Below, one piece after another: positions 40,801 to 49,123 of a stretch of DNA of 64,000 nucleotides; within the stretch, counting starts at the first letter, position 1; every line of letters starts with the position of its first letter. The notes beneath the pieces were generated by a model. That model saw only the letters and a list, made by a program, of their open reading frames with translations. It made no database searches and was not told the origin of the DNA. Source of the DNA: SG8-30 sp963695085. Lineage in GTDB: Bacteria > Pseudomonadota > Gammaproteobacteria > Steroidobacterales > Steroidobacteraceae. Made by a program: the position numbers and the translations under genes. Location: assembly GCA_963695085.1 (NCBI GenBank), contig CAVOFV010000008.1, forward strand, positions 248,001 to 312,000, read 5' to 3'.

Positions 40801-42182
40801 AGGCCCTCCCTGGCGAGGTCCAGCGCCCGCGCCAGCACGGCGCTCTTGGCCAGCACTTCGTCGTGTTCCGTCTGCGGCGAGCTGTCGGCGACGATGCCGG
40901 CGCCGGACTGATAGGCGTAGCGGCCATCGGTGAACACCAGCGTGCGGATGGTGATGGCCTGGTCCATGTCGCCGCCGTGACCGAAGTAACCGACCGTCCC
41001 GCCGTACAGGCCGCGGCCGACCGGCTCGAGCTCGTCGATGAGCTGCATGGCGCGCACCTTTGGCGCGCCGACCAGCGTGCCGGCCGGGAACGCCGCCGCA
41101 AACAGGTCGAACATGTCGTGCCCCGGCGCCAGCACGCCCTCGACGCCGCTCACCATGTGCATTACGTGGCTGTAACGCTCGATGATCCGGTACGGGTCGA
41201 CCCTTATCGAACCGGCCTCGGCCACGCGGCCCAGGTCATTGCGCGCCAGGTCCACGAGCATGACATGCTCGGCGTTCTCCTTGACGTCGGCGAGCAGTTC
41301 CCTTTCAAGCGCCAGGTCGTGCTGCGGATCCTCGCCGCGCGGCCGGGTCCCGGCGATCGGCCTGAGCCGCGCCTGGCGGCCGTTGAGCCTGACCAGCGCC
41401 TCCGGCGACGAGCCCACCACGGTCAGGCCGCCGAGGTCGCAGTAATACATGTAGGGCGACGGGTTGAGCAGCCGCAGCGCCCGGTACGCCTGGAACGGGT
41501 CGAGGTCGCACTCGCCCGAGAAGCGCACGGACAGCACGAGCTGGTAGACGTCTCCGGCGGCGATGTGGTCCTTGACCCGGACCACGGCGGACTGGAACTC
41601 GTCGCGGCTGAGGCTCGCCGCGGCGGGCGACATCGTGGCGCCGGCGCGCGCGCCCGGCACCGGTCCCCGCAGCGCGCGCACGATCTCGCTGCGCAGGCGC
41701 TGCCGCTCCGGCTCCGGCCCGGCGTGCAGCAGCGCCATGCCGCGCGTCACGTGATCGAAGACCAGGAACGAACGCGGCGCGAGGTAACAGGCGTCGGGCA
41801 CCGGCAGGTCGGATGGCCGGCGCTGCGGCAGGCGCTCGAAATTCCTGACGATGTCGTAGGCGGATACCCCGACCAGTCCGCCGGCCAGCGGCACCCCCGG
41901 AACCTCCGGCAGCGGGCGCGGCGCCTGGCTCAGTGCCCGCCGCAGCGCGTCGAGCAGTTCATCGCGCCCCGCCGGCAGCGCCTGGACGGCGCCATCGACA
42001 CGCAGGCCGGACTCGTCCAGGCGGACTTCCAGGCACTCGCCAAAGCCGATGAAAGAATAACGGGCCACCCGCTCGCCGCCTTCCACGCTTTCCAGCAGCA
42101 GCCGCGGGCTGAATGGCGCGAGTTTGAGGTACGCCGAGACCGGCGTATCGAGATCGGCGGGAATGTCGAACGGTGCTTTCAT
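40797..42182 (-). CDS. trpE: Anthranilate synthase component I
   Basis: Makes anthranilate from chorismate. The 461-residue protein carries the Trp-binding feedback motif LLLESVEGGERVARYSF near the start and the chorismate-site blocks PIAGTRPRGEDPQHD, RNDLGRVAEAGS, HMVSGVEG, FPAGTLVGAPKVRAMQLI and GYFGHGGDMDQAITIRT. It is shorter than the 500-520 residues usual for TrpE but keeps both domains. It is the first structural gene behind trpL and the attenuator; GAGGAG precedes the ATG but is part of a hairpin. Confidence 0.96.
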   Translation of the reverse strand: MKAPFDIPADLDTPVSAYLKLAPFSPRLLLESVEGGERVARYSFIGFGECLEVRLDESGLRVDGAVQALPAGRDELLDALRRALSQAPRPLPEVPGVPLAGGLVGVSAYDIVRNFERLPQRRPSDLPVPDACYLAPRSFLVFDHVTRGMALLHAGPEPERQRLRSEIVRALRGPVPGARAGATMSPAAASLSRDEFQSAVVRVKDHIAAGDVYQLVLSVRFSGECDLDPFQAYRALRLLNPSPYMYYCDLGGLTVVGSSPEALVRLNGRQARLRPIAGTRPRGEDPQHDLALERELLADVKENAEHVMLVDLARNDLGRVAEAGSIRVDPYRIIERYSHVMHMVSGVEGVLAPGHDMFDLFAAAFPAGTLVGAPKVRAMQLIDELEPVGRGLYGGTVGYFGHGGDMDQAITIRTLVFTDGRYAYQSGAGIVADSSPQTEHDEVLAKSAVLARALDLAREGL

Positions 42183-42183
42183 C

Positions 42184-42213
42184 GGCTCCTCGCGTCACTG
42201 CGCCGGGGGAGCC
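42184..42213 (-). promoter_or_regulatory. Possible hairpin hiding the trpE ribosome site
   Basis: GGCTCC (42213-42208) can pair with GGAGCC (42189-42184) on the - strand. The second arm contains the trpE Shine-Dalgarno sequence, and the ATG begins two bases after it. Pairing would hide the ribosome site when the terminator upstream is not in control. It is six perfect base pairs with an 18-base loop, so only moderately stable. Confidence 0.35.
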
Positions 42214-42216
42214 AAC

Positions 42217-42252
42217 AAAAAACCCACCCCCGGCGCGTGCTCGGAGATGGGT
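42217..42252 (-). terminator. trp attenuator terminator (segments 3:4)
   Basis: On the - strand ACCCATCTCC (42252-42243) pairs with GGGGGTGGGT (42231-42222) over ten base pairs, two of them G-T, with an 11-base loop, and runs straight into six T (42222-42217). This is a classic Rho-independent terminator between trpL and trpE. The upstream segment GGAGTGG (42295-42289) can instead pair with CCATCTCC (42250-42243), giving the competing antiterminator. Confidence 0.85.
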
Positions 42253-42273
42253 CGGGTGTATCGAAAAATTCGG

Positions 42274-42348
42274 CTATGCGCCCGGCGTCCACTCCTGGGA
42301 GCGGCGCCACCAGCGAATCGTCGCGAGCCGTGTCGGGCGGGTGTTCAT
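42274..42348 (-). CDS. trpL: trp operon leader peptide
   Basis: A 24-residue peptide starting MNTRPTRLATIRWW and ending SQEWTPGA, with three Trp codons: two adjacent at positions 13-14 and one at 20. Ribosome stalling at these codons when Trp-tRNA is scarce would keep segment 1 (GGCGCCGCTCC) from pairing with segment 2. That leaves segment 2 to form the antiterminator and lets transcription reach trpE. No Shine-Dalgarno site is visible, and the promoter placement puts the transcription start at or within two bases of the ATG, so translation may be leaderless. Confidence 0.85.
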   Translation of the reverse strand: MNTRPTRLATIRWWRRSQEWTPGA

Positions 42349-42356
42349 CGTGCGTC

Positions 42357-42386
42357 AGTATGGCGGCAAGCAACGATGACGGTCAA
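42357..42386 (-). promoter_or_regulatory. Sigma-70-type trp promoter
   Basis: On the - strand TTGACC (42386-42381), an 18-base spacer, then CATACT (42362-42357). The -35 matches five of six consensus bases and the -10 four of six. The trpL ATG follows eight bases after the -10. I see no clear TrpR operator by eye. Confidence 0.6.
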
Positions 42387-42477
42387 GGTGGCGCCATCGC
42401 GCTCATCGACAGCAGCAGATTCGCCCATGTGAGGACTTTCGCCGTTTGGGCGTCACGGTTGGTGCCTGTCTGATCAC

Positions 42478-43329
42478 CTATGAAACCGGTATCTTCAGGT
42501 ACCGGCGTCCGTTCGGCTCGGCTGGCGGAAACTGCCCGGCGCGAATGTTCACCTGGACCGCGGGATATAGCAGCCCCGGCACCGGGAGCGTGGCGTCACG
42601 CTTCGTCCTGAGCGCCACGAATTGCTCTTCGCTGACGCCCTCCTGTACGTGGATGTTGCCCTCTCGCTCGGCGGCGACGGTCGTCTCGCAGCGGCGCTCG
42701 CGGCCACCCGGGCCGTAGTCGTGGCACACGAATACACGAGTTTCCGCCGGCAATGCGTAGAGCCTATGGATGGAGGCATACAGGACGCGCGCGTCGCCGC
42801 CCGGAAAGTCGCAACGCGCCGTACCAGCGTCAGGCATGAACAGGCTATCGCCGACGAAAACGGCGTCGCCGATCAGGTAGCTCACGCTGTCGGCGGTGTG
42901 ACCGGGCGTCGGGATCACGCGGCCCTCGAGCGATCCGACCATGAACGTCTCGCCGTCATGAAACAGGTGATCGAACTGCCGGCCGTCGGCGACGAACGCC
43001 GGCTCGAGGTTGAGCAGGTCCTTGAAGGTCGACTGGACCTTGCGGATGCCCTCGCCCATCGCGTTGCGCCCGCCGAGCTGTTGCCTGGTGAACGGTGCGG
43101 CGCTCAGGTGATCGGCATGCGCATGCGTTTCGAGGATCCATTCAACCTGGAGCTCCTTCATCCGGACGAATTGGACCACCGCCTCGACCGACCCGGTTCC
43201 GGTCTGACCGGACGGCGCGTCGAAGTCGAGCGCCGGGTCGACTATCGCCGCGGACCGGCCATCGTGCACCACGTAGGTCCAGGTGGAGGACTGCTTGTGC
43301 AGGAAAGCCTGCACGTTCGGCCGTTTCAT
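42478..43329 (-). CDS. Persulfide-dioxygenase-like metallo-beta-lactamase-fold protein
   Basis: MBL-fold metalloenzyme of the ETHE1/Blh type, 283 residues. Ligand blocks: ETHAHADHL (near residue 68), PTPGHTADSVSY (near 140), VFVGDSLFMPDAGTARCDFPGG (near 158) and the late VCHDYGPGGR. This combination, especially GDSLF-DAGTARCDFPGG, marks persulfide dioxygenases that oxidise glutathione persulfide to sulfite in the cytosol. It is divergent from a TauE/SafE-type exporter that could remove the sulfite. No rhodanese domain is fused. Confidence 0.88.
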   Translation of the reverse strand: MKRPNVQAFLHKQSSTWTYVVHDGRSAAIVDPALDFDAPSGQTGTGSVEAVVQFVRMKELQVEWILETHAHADHLSAAPFTRQQLGGRNAMGEGIRKVQSTFKDLLNLEPAFVADGRQFDHLFHDGETFMVGSLEGRVIPTPGHTADSVSYLIGDAVFVGDSLFMPDAGTARCDFPGGDARVLYASIHRLYALPAETRVFVCHDYGPGGRERRCETTVAAEREGNIHVQEGVSEEQFVALRTKRDATLPVPGLLYPAVQVNIRAGQFPPAEPNGRRYLKIPVS

Positions 43330-43454
43330 TGTCGCCCCCTCGTCATTGTCGTTTCGATACTACCCGGCGCGGCGACCCGCACGCTTGTATGACACTGGCC
43401 CGGCCATGATCGATCCTATTATCCTGTTCACCCGAACTCGAGGAACACTGCAAC

Positions 43455-44225
43455 ATGTTGCTGGCCTGGCTCGGCGCCATCGCCATCGGGTTGTCGCTGG
43501 GCCTGCTCGGCTCCGGCGGATCCATCATCACCGTACCGGTGCTGGTCTATCTCGTCGGCCAGCCCGAAAAGATAGCCATCGCCGGTTCGCTCGGCGTGGT
43601 CGGCGCGATTGCGCTGGTCGGCGCGCTGCAGAACGCTGCCCGCGGGCGCGTCGAGTGGCGCAGTGTCGCGTGGTTTGGCCTGCCGGGCATGACCGGCACC
43701 TACGCCGGCGCCTGGATTTCCGCGCACGTCAGCGGCGCCGTGCAACTGGTGGTATTCGCCATGGTGATGCTGGCGGCCTCGGTGATGATGTTCGGGCGCG
43801 CCGGATACCAGCCTCGGGCCGGCGGTGCGCGCCCGCTTGCCAAAGTCGTCGGTGACGGGCTCGCCGTCGGTGTACTGACCGGCTTCGTGGGCGTGGGCGG
43901 CGGCTTCCTGATCCTGCCGGCGCTCGTGCTGCTCGGCGGGCTGTCCATGCACGTGGCCATCGGCACGAGCCTCGCGATCATCGCGCTGAACGCCTTCACG
44001 GGTTTCGCCAAGCACCTGCAGCTGCTTTCTGCGCAGGGCATGTCGCTCGATTGGACCGTGCTGGGAACTTTCGTGGTGCTCGGTGCAGCCGGCAGCGTCG
44101 CCGGCAACCGGTTCGCCGACCGGGTGCCGCAGGCGACTCTAAGGCGGATTTTCGCTGCATTCCTGCTACTGATGGCCGCTTTCATCCTGTACGAGAGCGG
44201 ACCGCGCGCCTTCGGCCGCGGCTGA
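43455..44225 (+). CDS. TauE/SafE-family sulfite exporter-like protein
   Basis: Inner-membrane permease, 256 residues, with eight hydrophobic helices. It shows the two inverted family repeats (LGLLGSGGSIITVPVLVYL and GFVGVGGGFLILPALVLLGG). The TauE/SafE group exports sulfite, sulfoacetate or related anions. The divergent persulfide dioxygenase gene 125 bases away suggests sulfite as substrate, in a sulfide or persulfide detoxification pair. No regulator such as BigR lies beside it. Confidence 0.88.
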   Translation: MLLAWLGAIAIGLSLGLLGSGGSIITVPVLVYLVGQPEKIAIAGSLGVVGAIALVGALQNAARGRVEWRSVAWFGLPGMTGTYAGAWISAHVSGAVQLVVFAMVMLAASVMMFGRAGYQPRAGGARPLAKVVGDGLAVGVLTGFVGVGGGFLILPALVLLGGLSMHVAIGTSLAIIALNAFTGFAKHLQLLSAQGMSLDWTVLGTFVVLGAAGSVAGNRFADRVPQATLRRIFAAFLLLMAAFILYESGPRAFGRG

Positions 44226-44331
44226 GCCTCGACACGACGGCAGCACATGACCGAGGACAGGATATCCCGCTTCGGCAGCACGTGGATCAAGCCCTGTTGC
44301 CAGGCAGCCGTAGCAGGCCGAGTCGATCGAC

Positions 44332-46149
44332 TCAGTTCTTCGCTGCCGTCTGGGTCGCCACCCAGCGATCGATCTTGCGCTCCAGGACGTCCATCGGCAG
44401 CGAGCCGTCCTTCAGCACCTGCCAGTGGAATTCACGCACGTCGAAGCGCTCGCCCAACGCCGCCTCGGCGCGCGCGCGGATGGCGCGGATGCGCTGCTCG
44501 CCGATCTTGTAGCCGAGCGCCTGGCCCGGGCTGACGATGTAGCGCTCGACCTCCGCCACGATGTCGGTCTCCGCCATCGAGGAATTGTCCTGCATGTAGC
44601 GGATCGCCTGCTCGCGGCTCCAGCCCTTCGCGTGCAGGCCGGTGTCGACGACCAGCCGCATCGCCCGCAGCATCTCGTCCGACAACCGCCCGTAGTACTG
44701 CATCGGGTCGGTGAACAGCCCGAGGTCCCGGCCCAGCGACTCGGAATAGAGCGCCCAGCCCTCCGCGTACGCCACGGTGTTGAAGAACCGCTGGAAGCGC
44801 GGCACGTTGGTCAGCTCCTGCTGCATCGAAATCTGGAAGTGGTGGCCGGGCGACGCCTCGTGCAGCGACAGCGTCTCCATGCCGAACTTCGGCTGCGCCT
44901 TCAGGTTGAAGGTGTTGACGTAGAAGATGCCGGGTCGCGAGCCGTCGGCGGACGCCATCTGGTAGGACGCGCCCGCCGCCGCCGCCGCGCGGAACGGTTC
45001 GATCGGCCGGATCTCGTAGTCCGACTTCGGGAAGTGCGAGAACTGCGCGGGCAGCGCCACATTGATGCGCGCCTTCAGGTCCTCGTACGCCTCGATCAGT
45101 TGCGATGGCTCGTCGAAGTAGAAGGACGGATCATCCTGCACGTAACGGAAGAATGCCGGCAGGTCGCCCTCGAACCCGACCTGCCGCATGACGCCCTGCA
45201 TCTCGCCGCGGATCCGCGCCACCTCGGCCAGCCCCAGGCGGTGGATCTCATCCGCGGTGTTCTCGCCGGCGGCGGATGTCGTCATCAGCGACATCATGTA
45301 CGCGTACCACGCGCGCCCGTCCGGCAGGTCCGACCAGCCGACCGACCCGCGGCAGGCCGGCAGGTATTCGTCACGGATGAAATCGCGCAGCCGCGCATAG
45401 GCCGGGTTGAGCGACACCTCGATCAGCTGCGTGATCCCGTCGCGCAGCCGCGCGCGTGTTTCCTCCGGCCACTCGGCCGGCATCTTCTGCACGGCGCCGA
45501 AGAAGACGCTGTCAGCCGCCGTTTCGCTGATGAGCTGCCCCAGCGACGGCACCGTCTTCGCCATTGCCGCGCGCGGCACCGTGACGCCGCGCCGCATGCC
45601 CTCGCGCATCGCGCCGATCGCGGCGTCCACCCATTCAGGAAAGCGCTGGGCGCGGCGCAGCCATCGCTCATAATCGTCCGGCGTCGCAAACGGCTGCGCG
45701 CCATCGCCCGACCCCAGCAACGGCAACAACTCGGCAACGCCGCCATTGAACTGGTCGAACGGCATGAGCCGGCGCGGAAAGCGCGCACCCTCGACCTCCA
45801 TGCGGCGTCCGTACAGGAACACCTCCCGGATCAACGCATCGGCTTCGGACAGTTGCGCCGGGTCGATGGCTGCCACCGCGTCCAGGTAGCGACGCTCGAC
45901 CTCCTGCTCCAGCGCTTCGTGCGCGGGCGACGGGCTGATCGTCAGCCGGTCGTCATAGCGATGGTCGCCGATGAATGTCGCGAAGACCGGATTGAGCGCG
46001 AGGATGTCCTCGAAATACCGCTCGACCAGCCCGTGCAGGGCCTCGCCGGCGGCCGGTGGCGCTTCGGCAGCCGGCCCCACCGGCAGCGAGGCACAGCCGC
46101 ATGACACGATCAGGCAGGTAGCGATCAGCCAGCGCGTGACGAGTTTCAT
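44332..46149 (-). CDS. DUF885 lipoprotein, putative zinc peptidase
   Basis: A 605-residue secreted protein of the DUF885 family, whose fold relates to M32-like metallopeptidases. The N-terminus TRWLIATCLIVSCGCASLP has a hydrophobic core followed by Cys, which suggests lipidation. The metal motif is seen as ETLSLHEASPGHHFQISMQQEL, with FYVNTFNL and YAEGWALYSESLG, all family blocks. Substrate is unknown. It is convergent with the TauE gene. The MATE gene precedes it by 30 bases on the same strand. Confidence 0.9.
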   Translation of the reverse strand: MKLVTRWLIATCLIVSCGCASLPVGPAAEAPPAAGEALHGLVERYFEDILALNPVFATFIGDHRYDDRLTISPSPAHEALEQEVERRYLDAVAAIDPAQLSEADALIREVFLYGRRMEVEGARFPRRLMPFDQFNGGVAELLPLLGSGDGAQPFATPDDYERWLRRAQRFPEWVDAAIGAMREGMRRGVTVPRAAMAKTVPSLGQLISETAADSVFFGAVQKMPAEWPEETRARLRDGITQLIEVSLNPAYARLRDFIRDEYLPACRGSVGWSDLPDGRAWYAYMMSLMTTSAAGENTADEIHRLGLAEVARIRGEMQGVMRQVGFEGDLPAFFRYVQDDPSFYFDEPSQLIEAYEDLKARINVALPAQFSHFPKSDYEIRPIEPFRAAAAAGASYQMASADGSRPGIFYVNTFNLKAQPKFGMETLSLHEASPGHHFQISMQQELTNVPRFQRFFNTVAYAEGWALYSESLGRDLGLFTDPMQYYGRLSDEMLRAMRLVVDTGLHAKGWSREQAIRYMQDNSSMAETDIVAEVERYIVSPGQALGYKIGEQRIRAIRARAEAALGERFDVREFHWQVLKDGSLPMDVLERKIDRWVATQTAAKN

Positions 46150-46179
46150 GTGCGGTTCCGTTCTTGCGGCAGCGTCGGA

Positions 46180-47562
46180 TTATAGCGGGCCGGGCTGGAT
46201 GGCAGCCCGCTTCACCTCGCGGTCGGCGACCAGCCGGTACCGCCAGGACAGCAGGATCGCGCAACTGAACAGGCCGAGGATCAGCCCCATCCAGATGCCG
46301 CGTGGACCGAGTCCGGTACGGATGCCGAGCCACCAGGCAACGGGGAAACCGATCAGCCAGTAGGCGATGAAGTTCAGGCCCATCGGCACCTTGGCGTCCT
46401 TGAAGCCGCGCAGCGCGCCGGCGGCCCCGACCTGCACGCCGTCCGGGATGTTGAAGATCGCAACGAACAGCAGCAGGCCCGCTGCCAGCAGCCGCACGTC
46501 GGGGTCCGCCGTGAACAGCGTGACGATCTGGTGCCGGAACAGCAGAATGACGGCCGCCGACACCGCCATGAACAGGGCGCACATCGCAACGCCGGTCCAG
46601 CCGGCAAAGCGCCCGGCCTGCACGTCGCCCGCCCCGAGCTTGTGCCCGACGTGGATGGTGGTCGCCGAGTGAAACGCCAGCGGCACCATGAACATGAGCG
46701 AGCCCCAGATCAGCGCGACCTGGTGGGCCGCGACGATTTCCGTGCCGAGCGTGCCCATCAACAGCCCCGCCACGGAAAACAGCGCGCCCTCGGACACGAC
46801 GCTGCCGCCGATCGGCAGTCCGAGGGCGAGGATGTCCCGCAGCGCGCCCTTGTCCGGCCACTCGAAGCGCGAGAACAGGCCGAACCGGGCGTACACGGCG
46901 TGGCGGCGCTGGTAGAAGTGCATGCCGCCCAGCATCGACCATTGCGCGAGCACGGTTGCCACCGCGCAGCCGGTCGCGCCGAGGCTCGGTACGCCAAGGT
47001 TGCCGAGCGTAAAGACCCAGTTGCCCGCGATGTTCACACTGAGGCCGAGCCCCGCGGTGAACATGATGGGCCGGGTCCAGCCGATGCCCTCCGTCATGTA
47101 GCGGTGTGCCAGGAACGCCAGGATGGCCGGCATGCCGAATGCCATCGTGTGCACGTAGCCGACCGCGTGCGGAATCGTGCGCGGGTCGGTGCCGAACCAC
47201 ACGAGCACGGGCTGCACCGCCAGCAGCGCCACGATCAACGGCACCGCCAGCAGCTGCGACAGCCACAGCCCCTGGCGAAAGCGATGTCCGACCTCCCCGT
47301 CCCGGCCGGCGCCGTAGGCGTGCGCCACCAGCGCTGGCTGCGCCAGCAGTACGCCGAGGCCCATCAGCCAGAACATGTTGTAGTAACTGACGCCCACCGC
47401 GACGCCGGACAGTGGTTCGGGGCCGAGCCGCCCGGCGGCCACCGTGTTGGCGACCGACATGCCGGCCAGCACCAGGTTGTTGACCAGCAGCGGCCCGCCC
47501 AGTACCAGGATGGCCGCCGAGTCGCGCCGGAAGCGGGCCTTGGTGGTGTCGAAATCTGCCAT
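46180..47562 (-). CDS. MATE-family multidrug efflux transporter (NorM-like)
   Basis: Sodium- or proton-coupled drug/cation antiporter with 12 membrane helices in 460 residues. Family blocks include GGPLLVNNLVLAGMSVANTVAAGRLG, GAGRDGEVGHRFRQG, GLPIGGSVVSEGALF and DGVQVGAAGALRGFKDAKVPM. I chose the ATG at 47562 (MADFDTTKARF); a longer in-frame start would add 35 Arg/Pro-rich residues with no support. It is divergent from the thiolase gene and upstream of the DUF885 gene. Confidence 0.94.
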   Translation of the reverse strand: MADFDTTKARFRRDSAAILVLGGPLLVNNLVLAGMSVANTVAAGRLGPEPLSGVAVGVSYYNMFWLMGLGVLLAQPALVAHAYGAGRDGEVGHRFRQGLWLSQLLAVPLIVALLAVQPVLVWFGTDPRTIPHAVGYVHTMAFGMPAILAFLAHRYMTEGIGWTRPIMFTAGLGLSVNIAGNWVFTLGNLGVPSLGATGCAVATVLAQWSMLGGMHFYQRRHAVYARFGLFSRFEWPDKGALRDILALGLPIGGSVVSEGALFSVAGLLMGTLGTEIVAAHQVALIWGSLMFMVPLAFHSATTIHVGHKLGAGDVQAGRFAGWTGVAMCALFMAVSAAVILLFRHQIVTLFTADPDVRLLAAGLLLFVAIFNIPDGVQVGAAGALRGFKDAKVPMGLNFIAYWLIGFPVAWWLGIRTGLGPRGIWMGLILGLFSCAILLSWRYRLVADREVKRAAIQPGPL

Positions 47563-47706
47563 TGCAGGCTGCGTGCCCGCCGTGGCGGGAAGGGAGCGGG
47601 AGTGGCATTCTAGCCGAACCGGCGGCGGCGCCCGTTCCCTCGCTGGGCCGCCGGACGCACTCGGCACCCGGCGCCGGTCCTTGCGGCGTCGTCCTGGAGG
47701 TCAATC

Positions 47707-48984
47707 ATGCTGGTCGGATCACAAGTCAGGCGTGTCGCAATCATCGGCGGCACCAGGATTCCGTTTGCGCGCTCGCACGGCGCCTACGCCCGGGTCGGCA
47801 ACCAGGAGATGCTCACCGCGACGCTCACGGCGCTCGTCGACCGCTTCGGGCTCAGGGGACAGCGCCTCGGTGAGGTCGTCGCCGGCGCGGTCATCAAGCA
47901 CTCCAGCCAGTGGAACCTGGTCCGCGAGTGCGTGCTGGGCAGCGGGCTGGCGCCCGAGACGCCGGGCCTCGACCTGCAGCGGGCCTGCGGCACCAGCCTC
48001 GAGGCCGCCCTGCTCGTCGCCAACAAGATCGCCCTCGGCCAGATCGACTGCGGCATCGCCGGTGGCGTCGACACCGTCAGCGACGCGCCGATCGTGTATT
48101 CGCGCGACTACCAGCAGTTGTTGCTGGCCAGCTTCCGCGGCCGGTCATTCGGCGCGAAAGTACGGCCCTGGCTCGGGCTGCGGCCGCGCCACTTCAAGCC
48201 GGTGCTGCCCGGCGTCATCGAGCCGCGCACCGGCCTGTCTATGGGCCAGAGTTGCGAGGCGATGGCCCGCGAATGGTCGGTCACGCGCGAGCAGCAGGAC
48301 GCGCTGGCGCTGCAGAGTCACCAACGCGCAGCGGCAGCCACCGCTGAAGGCTTCTACTCGGATCTCGTGCTGCCGTACCAGGGGCTGGACAGCGACAACA
48401 ACGTGCGGTCCGGCACGAGCGCCGAACAGCTGGCGAAGTTGCGGCCGTCATTCGCCAGCGACGGCACCCTGACCGCCGGCAACAGCACGCCGATGACCGA
48501 CGGCGCCTCGGCTGCGCTGCTGGCAAGCGAGGACTGGGCGCGGGCGCACAACCTGCCGGTGCAGGCCTACCTGACCTTCGGCAAGACGGCCGCGGTCAAT
48601 TTTGTCGGCGCCGAAGGCCTGCTGATGGCGCCGGCGTATGCAGTACCGCGCATGCTGGCCGATGCCGGTATCACGCTCGCCGACTTTGACTTCTACGAGA
48701 TCCACGAGGCCTTCGCGGCGCAGGTGCTGTGCACGCTCAAGGCCTGGGAATCGCCGCAGTTCTGTCGCGAGCGGCTCGGGCTGGCGGGCGCGCTCGGCAG
48801 CATCGACCGCGGCAAACTCAATGTGAAGGGCGGTTCGGTCGCGATGGGCCACCCGTTCGCCGCCACCGGCACGCGCATCGTCGCCACCCTCGCCAAGCTG
48901 CTGTCCCAGCGCGGCTCGGGCCGCGGGCTGATCTCCGTGTGCACGGCCGGCGGCATGGGCGTCACCGCGATCCTCGAGCGCTGA
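47707..48984 (+). CDS. Thiolase, acetyl-CoA C-acyltransferase (FadI-like)
   Basis: Degradative or biosynthetic thiolase of 425 residues. The nucleophile Cys is in LQRACGTSLEAAL, the catalytic His in GSVAMGHPFAATGTRI and the second Cys in SVCTAGGMGVTA; FYEIHEAFAAQ is the usual helix block. The length and the LGL-RPRHFKP region resemble FadI, the beta-oxidation thiolase, but no fadJ gene is attached. GGAGG sits eight bases before the ATG. It could also supply acetoacetyl-CoA for the PHA synthase. Confidence 0.92.
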   Translation: MLVGSQVRRVAIIGGTRIPFARSHGAYARVGNQEMLTATLTALVDRFGLRGQRLGEVVAGAVIKHSSQWNLVRECVLGSGLAPETPGLDLQRACGTSLEAALLVANKIALGQIDCGIAGGVDTVSDAPIVYSRDYQQLLLASFRGRSFGAKVRPWLGLRPRHFKPVLPGVIEPRTGLSMGQSCEAMAREWSVTREQQDALALQSHQRAAAATAEGFYSDLVLPYQGLDSDNNVRSGTSAEQLAKLRPSFASDGTLTAGNSTPMTDGASAALLASEDWARAHNLPVQAYLTFGKTAAVNFVGAEGLLMAPAYAVPRMLADAGITLADFDFYEIHEAFAAQVLCTLKAWESPQFCRERLGLAGALGSIDRGKLNVKGGSVAMGHPFAATGTRIVATLAKLLSQRGSGRGLISVCTAGGMGVTAILER

Positions 48985-49065
48985 CGGCGTGGGCCCGGCG
49001 GCGCCGGGCGCCGTCGCCACGGCGGGGCAGGAACGGGCCGCGCGCCCCCGGCCGCCGCGTCGTAG

Positions 49066-49094
49066 TTGCCATTAGTTTCATTTGTAACTAAATT
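49066..49094 (+). promoter_or_regulatory. Homogentisate promoter overlapped by a palindromic operator
   Basis: TTGCCA (49066-49071), a 17-base spacer and TAAATT (49089-49094) form a plausible sigma-70 promoter 30 bases before hmgA. Almost the whole spacer and -10 are covered by a perfect inverted repeat TTAGTT-N8-AACTAA (49072-49091), whose interior adds a symmetric CA/TG pair. The block is AT-rich in a very GC-rich neighbourhood. An operator of this size and place fits a MarR-type repressor; the regulator gene is not in the window. Confidence 0.6.
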
Positions 49095-49123
49095 GGCCTG
49101 ACTCACCACCACGGGACCTTTCC

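Noticed and set aside
48993..49009. GCCCGGC-GGC-GCCGGGC hairpin after the thiolase stop
   Set aside because: No T-run follows and such short GC-only palindromes are common in this DNA, so I did not call it a terminator.
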